From assembly GCA_964035545.1 (NCBI GenBank), contig OZ037765.1, forward strand, positions 3,219,001-3,283,000: a DNA stretch of 64,000 nt, in the 5' to 3' direction. Position 1 is the stretch's first letter. Each line of letters starts with the position of its first letter. This DNA comes from Bugula neritina (lineage: Eukaryota; Bryozoa; Gymnolaemata; Cheilostomatida; Bugulidae). Position numbers and translations under genes: made by a program. Shown here in pieces: positions 26,501 to 38,500 of the stretch. The notes under the pieces are model-generated. The model did not search any database, was not told the origin of the DNA, and saw only the letters and a list, made by a program, of their open reading frames with translations.

Positions 26501-29500
26501 TTTATGTCCAAATTTAATTTATCTTTTTTTGGAGGCAAACTGTATTGAGTTATTTTAGACGGTGAACAAAATACAGCGTATCGGACATCATCTGTATTTG
26601 AATTTCTTGCTCCATAAAGTTTACAAACAAATTGTTCTACTTCAGCCGCTGTAATGGCTGGTAGCTTGAAATACTTTTCGAGGGGTTCAAAGCTTCCCAT
26701 ACATTCTAGATATTTTCTCAAAAAAGAGTAGGCTGTGCGCTACCCTTTTCCATAAAAAGTACTATAGTCGAATCACAACCTGTTAAAGCATGAAATCTAG
26801 TAAGTGCTGCACACAACTGCGGTCCGGATTTATTTGCTGCAATGTTGAAATCCAAATACCTAATATGATTATGGTTTCTTCCCAGATAGACGCTATTTTT
26901 ATTTTGCTACCATATATATTAATGGCATAATATGCTAACAGTTATAATAGCTAACATGAATTATTTAGAATAATATTCTATTGATTTTACAAATTTGTGT
27001 GGGACAAAAAGTAGTAATACATTAATAATAGACGCTATCTTTAATTGATACTTATTAACAAAATATCTTTTCACACAACGTGCAAGATGTATAAAATTTA
27101 AACAAAATTAATAAGTTAAGGCAGATCAAAGAAATTTATTTATGTGCTAAATAACAAGCAGTTGATCCAAGTTTATTTCAATAATATTAAAACAGATTGC
27201 ACATAAAAATACATTTTACCAAAATAAATAACAAGCGTCTAAGTAGGCAATTTAGCCTAGCCTCTATCTGGGATGATACCATGATTACGACACCTGCGAA
27301 AAAATATAATTGGCAAGAAGGTAATGTCTTGCAAATATAGCGAGAATTAAGATGAAAACTTCAGTGTCTTGAGATTTGATTATTACACTCGGGCTTATGA
27401 CGTTCATAAGATATTTTGCATGTAACAAAGTTTGTGTACCTGCTTCCTCATGATCTGATTGTAAGCATTAATTGAGTTCTGCTTTCTTAGGAATTCCACC
27501 ATGTTTGAAAAATTCTATAGCTGAATGCAATTTTTGTTTGGTATGCAGCAGCTATAATAACAATATTGTTCTCTAAAGTATTTCTATTCCATTTTTCACA
27601 CAAAAATGCACCAGTCTCTAACGCAGCTTGTTCTATTTGCTAATAAGAAATTATTTTTGTGACAAATGACACACATGAAAAAAGTACATGCCTATGATTT
27701 TTGAATAAGATAGCCCAAGATCATTTTCCTAATGGGTGGCTTAAATATATAACCATATATATTTAAAATTATAGGAAAGCTTTAGGGTATTTCTTTTGTA
27801 ACTATAACTGAGCTAAATTGACTATAGAGTCATTATATTAAGATAGTATAAAAATATGCATTTTAACCAAAAGCATTGTTTTAAAAACTAAATTGCTTAT
27901 ATTATAGTTCAGCTTAAATTTATTGGCAAAGCTCAATCGTACACATTAAAAATATTATCATCCGATGTCCAGACCAACCTGCTCATGCTTCTCATTACTT
28001 TTTGCAAAAGTAGTTATTATAACAAAAATCAGGAAGAAAATCATTATCAGACACAGATTTACTTAGAATTTGACTCTTTTATAGCTGATCAATAATAATG
28101 TTTGCTTTATAACTAAAATACCCATTCCTTTGCTTGTTTTCGTCCATATAGTCTACATTTTTTCAGATGTTTTCACATGAAAATCACTAGAATGAAACTC
28201 AGAGAAGTGAAAAACACATCTATGATTATCTTCAAAAGTTTTTGCTTGTATATATAATACACTAGCTTCAATAATTTCAAGATAATACTTAACAGATTTA
28301 AACGAAGTTATGGGGAAACAACTCCTGTAAAATTTTAAAGAGCTTTTGTGACTCACTAGGTGGACAGAACAATTTAGAGTTTTTATAACAAAAAATTGAG
28401 AAGAGTATCTATAATTCTCAGCAAAATTATTTTGGTTATATAAAATAAATTAGCTTTAATAATTCTAAGATATATAGCCCTTTCACAAAAACGTTAAGAG
28501 AAGACAACTCCTGATTCATTTTAAAAGTTTGAAGCGCTTTTGTGGCTAACTGGGTGCACAGAGCAGTCTAGAGTTTTCACAGATTAATTAAGACCCTTAA
28601 AACTCTCCATTTCTAAAACAATTGCGTGGCCACCTCTCGAAGTGTAATGAGTGAAAGATAATTGGAGGTTACTTCTAGACTAATGATGCAATTATTATTA
28701 TTGCAATTATTCTTTGAATGGCACTTCCAAAGCAGTTGAAAAACTATCTTTTAGTAAGATAATAACTAATGAGCCACATCATACAACATGCAAACATGTT
28801 AGATTATGTCTGAGGCATTCATATAGCAGTTACAAATATTTTATTAAAATACTATCAACTTTCAAGTAAAACTCAATTAAATGGAGAGTGAAATTTAAAG
28901 ACAAAAAGAATTCACCAACTGCTAAAGAATTTATTTAGCAGTATAGACTTAATTATAGTCACTATAGTTTAATGTATAAGTGTAATTCAACACACTATAA
29001 TGTCTATAATAGTGGATTTTTTACCTGCAATGTAGGCTCTCAGCGCTACTCCTCTACGCTCTTGTTTAAAATCTGAATATGTGAGTCTGTTTACTCTGTC
29101 TCTGTTATGATTAGGTGGAATACGTATATGAGCTAATGGATCTGGTGACAGACTTGGCCTAAATGAGACGAGGTTACCTTTACAACCAGAGTTACTCAAG
29201 TCTTCTACATACAGAGCAAGAAAGTCTCCTTTTCTAACTACTTCTGTAGAGTTCTGTACAAACTGGAATCTTATTCCTCCTGTAGATGCATCTTCAGGTG
29301 TGAGTAGAGTTTCTGTAATCAGATTGAATACAGCAGAGTTACCTTCTCCTGTCTGTTTCCAGATAGCAGCATATGAGTCACAGTAGTCAGTAGAACGACC
29401 AATCATATACTTCCAGCCAACTAAATACCCGTCTGCTTCTATCTTATAGTTGACAAGTAACATAAAAGCATGCCCACGTGATTCATAATTTATTATCTTT

Positions 29501-32500
29501 GTGTTGGTTGTACTTTCAGAGTTATCTGAAAAGAAAATATATATTTCTAAAATTGAGCACTTTATAAATGTTTGCAAAATGCAAATAGAAACAGAACTTT
29601 GAACGATCTGATTCAATTTATACTTATTGATTTAACACAAATTATAACATTTAGAGTGCCAAATTAATCATTGCACTACTAAGTATTTTCAACTCTTATA
29701 TTTAATAGATTTAGATTTTTAAAATAAAAATGTTTATCCATAATCTTTAACTTTTTGTACTTGCTGTATATATAGTGACCAGCTAGGTTATCTACAAGTT
29801 GTTTTAAGGGCCATAAAAGCAAAAAACAATCAAAATGATCTGTAAAAAGTATCGCTTTTGTATTGTGCATTTTTTTCAGCAAAAGAACAGAATATATTAT
29901 AGAGACTTATAATATAAACACAATATTGCTAATCGGCATTGTGTAGTCTTATACAAGATGCACATGCAGAGAATTTGCACCTTAGAAAAAATGCAAATTC
30001 TTACGTGCTTGTTTTCTTATGCTAGGTAGATTCAGAACAATTTTTTAAAAATATAAAACTGCAAACTGTGCTGCTCAAGTGTAAAATGCTGCCCAGTGTT
30101 TTTATTTTGCAGCTCAAGCTAACAAATGCTTTGCATACTTATTAAAATACATATTGTATAAACAACGGGTAAACAATTGACTAACCCAAAACAAAATTTC
30201 CTTGTGTTTTTAATCTGAAAGTAGTAGTAGGTGGATGGTCCTGAGACAACCCTTCCCCCGTCGAGTCTTCGACTCTCCGGTGTCAGGGATTGTCCCAGGA
30301 CGCATCCACCTACTACTACTCTATTATTTTATTAATGTTAATTTAGAATATAAATATTTTAATATTTTGTTCCAGAAATTGTATTTTTAGGATAAATATT
30401 ATTTTATTAGTGTTAATTTAGAATAAAAAATAAGTTTTGTCTCAGAAATTGTATGTTTCTAGGACAATCATTAATTAAGAATATAAATATTTTTTTTTAA
30501 TTTTTTTAAAAAAAAGAAGCGTTGAACGAACGATTTTTTTTTATTTTTTTTATTAATTTTTTAAAAATAACTTTTTTTATTTTTGAAAAAAATTTTTTTA
30601 TTTTTTTTTGAAAAAAATATTTTTTTAAAAAAAGCGTTGAACGAACGATTTTTTTTTATTTTTTTTAGCAATTTTTTTAAAATAACTTTTTTTATTTTTG
30701 AAAAAATATTTTTTTTATTTTTTAAAAAAATATTTTTTTTTAAAAAAAAAAAAGCGTTAAACGAACGATACTAATAATTTAATATTTAAACGTTATAACT
30801 CGAAAATACTGGTAGAGATTCAGTAGATTCTACTATACCCCCATCGCTAGTTGATAATACTAATTTATTACCCGTTGCGTCTTGTAATTTAGGAATAGCG
30901 TGATTATTTATATTATAAGTAGTAATAATATCCGCGATGTTTATACCGGTTTCTACGATATTACCATTACTCGAAAGCATTAATAATTTACCTCCGATTG
31001 ACGGTTGTATTTTATTCATAGCGAAATTATTTATATTACTAGTCGTAATAACATCGCTAACGCTTAAGCTACTATCCGCGACATTACCCGAAGTAATTGA
31101 AACGGTTAATTTTTCATTCGCGGGTTGTATTTTATTTATTGCGAAATTATTTATATTATTAGTCGTAATAACATCGCTAACGCTTAAATTACTATCAATA
31201 ATATTACCCATATTAGTTGATACGGTTAATTTTTCAGTCGGGTCTCGTATAAGAGGTACGGCGTAATTAGATACATTAGTTTTTGTAACGACATCATCAA
31301 CTTTTAAATTACTATCTATAACGCGTCCGTCGTCAGTTGATATAGTTAACTGATTAATGGGGTCTCGTATTTTAGGCATACTCGTATTATCAACGTATTT
31401 TTTTGTAGCCGCGTCTTGATCGTCAGCCGGATCAATGACTCTAGATATTTTATTTTCCCCCATATCTAGCGTACCCGTAAGAGTACTACTACCGTTTATT
31501 AAAACGAATTTTTTCGTATTTATTTCCGTTTTTCCGCTTCCTCCGAATTTATAAACACTCATTTATAATTATAGTAAAGTTTTAACGACACTAATTCAAA
31601 CGGTAAAGCGATAGGCGCGCCGTCATTAACTATAATATCGTTAGGTTTACGACTAGTATAAGCGCTCGAGCAGTGTAATACTAATCCAATATTTTTATCG
31701 CTCTCAATATATTCCAACATAGGTATTTTTACTCGCGCAACGCCTCCTTGAATTATATATTCTTTAGTATTATGTTCAAGAGGGTTATTAACATCGCCGA
31801 TAATTAAAGTTAATTTCTTATCCTTCCAATACAAAGAATTATTATTATTAGCTGGAAGATGTTGAAATTCTAATAAAGCGTATTTTAGTTCTATCGGTTT
31901 ATCTACTATATATCCCAATAACATTCCTATATTAATCGTTGTACTAAAAGATTGTATAAAAACGTCATTATTTTTAGTTACGACTCTTTCGATATAATTT
32001 TCTTTTTTAGCTTTCGCTAATGATTTCCCAAATTTATAAACGCTCATTTATTACGGTATATAAAATTCGTCTAACCCGTGTCTATACCTCCCATTATTTT
32101 TTGAGGAAGAAAGATCTAAAGTAATAAAGCCGTGTGGTTTTTGCCATCCTTTATAACAAAAGTCTTTAAATTCGTTTAACGTTATATCTCCGGTTACGTG
32201 ATCTTGATATATATGATTTAAATTTTTTCCGTCTTGAGGAAATAAGCAAATAAAATTAGCGTTTTCTCGAATAGTGTTTCTAGGTAGCTTAAAATAATTT
32301 TGCGATAAATAAAAGCAATCGACGTTATTGTGTCGCCCTCTTACGTAATAACTTTCGCAAGTTTTTTGTTTTTCCAACATTAAATCATCAAATATTATTA
32401 AATTTTTATTATTAGCGTTTAATTCGCTATGGTCATAAACGTCGTCACTAGATTCAATAAATTCGGCGTTTATATTACCATTACCCTTACTATTTTTTAA

Positions 32501-35500
32501 AACACGAGTTACATTTATACCCGATTTACTATTAGTTCGTTATTTTTAAAAAAATTTAAAATTTCTTCTTTAGTTAATTTACGTTCGAAAGCCTTCCTCA
32601 TATTTATATATTCTGGTTGAGAAAGACTTTTACCGTAAATCATAAGTTTATCGTAATCGAGCCAATTAGGTTGTAATAGCAAGTTACAAAGTAACGTAGT
32701 TTTACCGCATCCAGACTTTCCAACGATAAGACCTCTTATGCTTTTAGGAAGTAAAGGATTATTATTACGATTAATTTCGTTTTTCCATGAAAGATTTTCT
32801 ATTTCAATTTAATATAATAAATGTATTGTTGTAAGTGTAAAATTAAAACGAAAACTCTTAATTACGAAAAGAGAGTAAGTAAAAATAATAGACTAATGGG
32901 TTACGGTAATTGCGGTCAATGCGGATGTAAAAAGACTACATTTGTTGGATCGGGTTTAGCGAATAATTTAATAAATAATTTACCCTTTGAATTGCATTAT
33001 CCCGGTCATAATTTTTTAGGACCCGGTACTAAATTAAATAAGCGTCTTAATGACGACACGACTCCTAAAGAATGGAGTAAACCGGTAGATCGAGACGACG
33101 CTATAGCTATGAGACACGACGTATGTTACGCGCTTAATAAAGATACTAAAACTAGAAACGAAATATGTGATAAAAATATGCTAGACGAACTAAAAGCTAT
33201 ACCTAATCCTACGCCTGCCGAACAGCGACACAGTCGTTTTGCCTCGGCGATAATAGGAGCGAAAAAGCGTTTAGGATGGGGATGGACGGACGAGTTAGCC
33301 GAAGAATTGCATAAACCGGTGCAAAAGAAGTTTCGTAAAAGACGAGTTTGGGTATCGGGTATTGATAATATTTGGGCGGCCGATTTGGTTGACATGACCG
33401 AATTCGCTAAATTTAATAACGGTTATAAATATTTACTAACGGTAATAGACGTGTTTTCAAAATACGTTTGGATAATACCTTTAAAAAATAAAACGGGTAA
33501 AGCCGTTGCTTTAGCTTTAAAAACAATTTTAAGCAGCCGTAAGCCTCAACATTTATGGGTTGATAAGGGAAAAGAGTTTTATAATAAAGACGTAAAGTCC
33601 TTAATAGACTTATATTCTACGGAAAATGAAGAAAAGTCTAGCGTAGTAGAGAGGTGGAATAGAACAATGAAAGAGCGAATGTTTAAATATTTTTCGGCTA
33701 ATAATACTTATAAATATATAGACGTACTAAAAGATTTAGTAAAACGATATAACGAGACTAAACATTTGTCTATTGGAATGACACCGATTGAAGCTAGTGA
33801 TCCTTCTAACGAAAATAAAGTACGCGTAAAATTATATCCTAATTTACCAGCGCCTTCTAAACCTAAATTCGCTATAGGCGATAGGGTGCGTATACCTCGT
33901 AAGAAACGAACGTTTGAAAAAGGTTATACCGTTAGATGGACGGAGGAGGTGTTTACTATAAGTAAAATATTATACACGAATCCGACGACTTATAAATTAA
34001 CTGGCTCGGGAGAAGAAGAAATTCAAGGATCTTTTTACGAACAGGAATTACAAAAGACGAGTCAAAAAATGTATAGAATAGAGCGCGTAATTAAAAAGAA
34101 AGGTAAAAAAGCTTTAGTAAAATGGTTGAGTTATCCCGATTCTCAAAACTCGTGGGTAGATTTAAACGTTTTAGAACGTTTATAGTGGACACAAATGTGT
34201 TTGTGTCTAGACACAAATTAAACGTAAAGTAGACACAAACACATTTGTGTCCATAAAAAGTGGACACAAATGTGTTTGTGTCCATAAAAAGTGGACACAA
34301 ATTAAACGTAAAGTAGACACAAACACATTTGTGTCCATAAAAAGTGGACACAAATGTGTTTGTGTCCATAAAAAGTGGACACAAATGTGTTTGTGTCCAT
34401 AAAAAGTGGACACAAATGTGTTTGTGTCCATAAAAAGTGGACACAAATTAAACGTAAAGTGGACACAAACACATTTGTGTCTATAAAAAGTGGACACAAA
34501 TTTGTGTTTATATAAATGAGTTATTTAAAAATTAATGATCCTATAAAAAGAGATAAGATCGTACAAGATTTTATTTCTTGAAAGAATAGAATAAAAGAAA
34601 ATTTTAAACGCGAACGCGAGCAAGAATTAAATGCCGCAATGGCTCAAGAAAAATATTTTGAACCCGTAATCGCTTCTCAAGCTCAAACGACTGAAGCGCT
34701 AAAACAATTGCGAGATTCGGTCGCATTACCAAGCTTTCAACCGGCTATAACGGACGGAATTATAAATTTAGACGAATTTACTCAGAACGCTTTAGCCGGC
34801 TTAGAACCCGGCGCTTATAACGTAAAGTGGGACGGTAATAGACACGTTATTGGTACGAAACCTATAAGCTTTAACGATGGTAAAATAATTTTTGACAACG
34901 AAGAATATCCGGCGACTAGAGGACTTTTAAGTCTTTTAACGCGTAAAGCGCCGATAGATTATAACGAAAATGATTTAGCGAATTACGCTAATATACTCGA
35001 TAATAGCGGTGCTATATATCAAAGTAAACACGGTCCTATAGATAAAAATAGTGAAAAATGGAGAAATATCGTTAGACCTATTTGGGAACAATTATATCCT
35101 CGGAGAGCGAAACTCGCCGATAGTAAAAAAACTAAAAGGCAAGTCGGTGATGGAGTAATTTATTTATCGTCTGATCCTAACGCTTTAGTAGAACGACTTC
35201 AACTTTTATTTTCTAGCGCTAAAGCCGGAAATACGGGTGTACAAAACGAAATTGTGGCTATATTAGACGAATTACTTAGAATGAAAATTATTACTCGCGA
35301 TTATTATAAAAGTATTCTCGTATAATAAATGTATGTTTACGATAAAAGACAACGATTACAAAGACACTACGCCGGTGGTGGAATATTTGACACCATTAAA
35401 AATGTAGTAACTAAAATAGCTAGTAATTCCAGCGTAAGAGAATTAGGTAAAAAGGCTATAGCTAAAGCGGGTACCGCGGCCGGTGAAAAAATTGTTAACG

Positions 35501-38500
35501 CGATTAAAAAAAGAAGACAAAAAAAGTTAAACGCTAAAAGTCAAGCTATATTACAAAAGCTTAATCAAACTAAAAATAATAATATAAGTAATATTTTAGA
35601 AGGTTCTGGTCAAGCTATAGCTTATTAAAAATCAAAATTATTTTACTATAATAAATGGACTCTCTGAACATTACACACAAAATTGTACTTGATACGAGCG
35701 TAGAGCGCGATCAAGTACACGAATACGAACCCGTAACGGGAACAAATTTAAATTACCCCGGTGAAATTAGAATAGTTATTAATCAACAAGATTTATACGT
35801 TCAGCCGAGTAAAAGTTATTTAATTATTGAAGGACGTTTAACGAAAAATGACGGAACCGCTTACGCCGACGCCGACTTAGTAACGTTAACGAATAACGGT
35901 ATGGCTTATTTGTTTAAAAGTATTAGATATCAACTCGACGGACACGACTTGGAATATATAAATAATCCCGGACACGCTTCGACCATAATGGGTTTGCTAA
36001 CCTATCCCGATGATTACGGCAAGTCGAGAGGTCTTAACCAGCTGTGGTCAAAAGACACTACCGCAACCGCTGCCGCCGCTAATTTAGGTTTTAACGCGCG
36101 CCAAATTTATATTATACAAAAGCCGGATCCTAAAGGTACTTTTAGCGTTAAGGTGGATCTCAGACATTTGTTTGGTTTCGCCGACGATTACGAAAAATTT
36201 TATACGGTATAAAACATCAACTAACGCTAGTACGCGATACCAACGATAACGCAATTTATAGAGCTAATGGCGTTGACGCCGGTAAAATAACATTGGATAA
36301 AGTATCGTGGTGGATGCCTCATATAACACCGAGTTTTGAAATGAAAAATAAGCTTTATAAGATTATAGAAAGTAAAACTCAACTTCCAATAATATATAGA
36401 TCTAGATGGTGCGACAGTATCGCTGTGCCGCAAACTACAAATTTTACGTGGCGTTTGGGTTCTAGAGGCGATACGGAAAAACCTAAATATATTATCGTAG
36501 GTTTTCAAACGGATAAGGCCGAAAGTCAAACGACTAATCCGGCCGTATTCGATCACGTTAACGTTAAAAGCGTATACGCGATGCTAAACAGCGAGCGATA
36601 TCCGGAAGTTGATTACGATATAGATTTCGCTAAAATGAAGTTTAGTAGAGTGTACGGAGACGCTTCTAAGTTTTGCGGAGAATATTACGGTATAAACGAG
36701 CTAATCGCTTATTCAAACGTTTTACCCTCGGAATACAGAGATCTTTACGCTTTGTTCGTAATAGACGTTAGTAAGCAAAGCGAGGCTCTTAAAAATAGCG
36801 TAGCCGATATTCAATTGAGAGTTCAATTTAGTCAAAACGTACCGGCTAATACTCAAGCTTACGCGCTAATTCTATCGGATAAAACTATGTCTCTTACTTC
36901 CGATGGAAACAATTTAAAAGTTATATAAATGGACAATAAAATTTTAAGAGAAATTACCGATAATACGGCTTCTAAACAAACAATGACTATAGGAGTTACC
37001 GATACTAAAACGAGAATAATTACTCAACTTAATCCGCCTATAGAATTAAATAAAAATAAAAAATACGAAATGTGTCTCATTAGTTTAGATACGTTTTATT
37101 CTTTTCCAAACATTAGTACCGATAGAAATTCCTATAGATGGTCTAAAGACGGTGGTACTACGTGGTTTTTAGTTTCGTTACCAATCGGAGTGTACGAATT
37201 AGATCAACTAGAAGAAGCTATTCAAGACGAAATAGTAAAAGAGGGGGGTAATAGAAATGGTATTACTTTACAAGCTAATAAAGTAACTTTTAGAATTATA
37301 TTAAATTAAAACCTAATTATCAAATAGATTTTAACATTGAAAATTCTATAAGAGACGTTTTAGGTTTTGACGCGAAAATATACGATCAACCTTATATCGA
37401 AGCTACGAACATAGTAAATATTTTAAATATAAACGCTATACACGTACAAGTTGATTGTATTAACGGAAGTTATATCGCTGGTACTTATAAACCCGTTATT
37501 TATTCATTTTTTCCGAGCGTTAGTCCGGGATATAAAATAATAGAAAAACCTCATAATCTAATATACTTACCCGTTCACGTTAAATATATTAAGACGTTAA
37601 CCGTTACGTTAACCGATCAAAAAGGTAATTTATTAGATCTTAGCGGTGAACAACTTTCAATAAGATTTCATTTGAGAGAAGTTTAATATATTATATAAAT
37701 GGGTTATTGCGAAATTATAGGAAACGTGCCGCAGGCGCAAAAACAAAAAATAATGAACGCTTATAGAAGCGGCAAGGGTTGCACTATTAAATTGCCTCTC
37801 GAAAGCGGAAACGATAAACTAGCCGTTACGAAAACGCAAAACGATAATATTTTAAAAGCGTTAAACGCGAATAAAAAAAATATAACGCTCGAAATGTCTC
37901 CGTCGTTAGTAAAAACTAACGCGTCAATGAACGGAGGATTTTTGGGACCTCTATTGGGTATAGCTACGAGATTTTTGCCTACGATATTAAAAACTATTAT
38001 ACCCGGTGTGCTTTCCGGAGCAGCTAGCGCCGGAGACAAAAGAGCTATTAATGGTAAAGGTCTTTATTTGAAAAAAGGTGGGTGCGTATGTTCCGTAGAA
38101 CCTAATTCAAACGGTTCTATTATTTTAAAACCAGTCGCGTCATCTAATTTAATGAAAGGTAACGGTTTATATTTAAAACAAGGTTCTAGTTATATAAAAG
38201 GCGAAGGTTTAATTTTAGGTCCGAATAGTCCGTTTAAAAATATTCCTCTTTTAGGCATGCTGCTATAGTTTAAGAATAAATATATAAATGGTTGACCCAA
38301 CAGTAATTACTTATAAAAGCCTCGACGGCACCCCAATTACCGAAACGATTTATAAAAATAATGATTGCGAAAAACGAGTATACGAAGGCGGTGATATTAA
38401 AGAAAGAATTATATATAAAAAATTTAATATATTAGACGAAATGACTAATCCGTCTAACGAACGCGGAATGTTCGAAGAAATTACTTATAATAATAAAAAA

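Noticed and set aside
30583-30774. Phe/Lys-rich open frame in the left TIR
   Set aside because: Produced by A/T homopolymer tracts, not coding.
30937-31266. 109-codon plus-strand frame opposite the fibre gene
   Set aside because: Shadow of the repeat-containing fibre gene on the other strand; no start motif.
32821-34185. Integrase as part of an LTR retrotransposon
   Set aside because: No reverse transcriptase, protease-RT order or LTRs; the neighbours and ends are those of a Polinton.
34091-34499. Open frames on the minus strand through the hairpin array
   Set aside because: They arise from the tandem repeat itself, repeat the same words (FYGHK, CVHF), occur in more than one frame and lack the element's start motif.
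34186-34509. CRISPR-like array
   Set aside because: Units are hairpins with almost no variable spacer, in an animal-genome element, and no cas gene is present.
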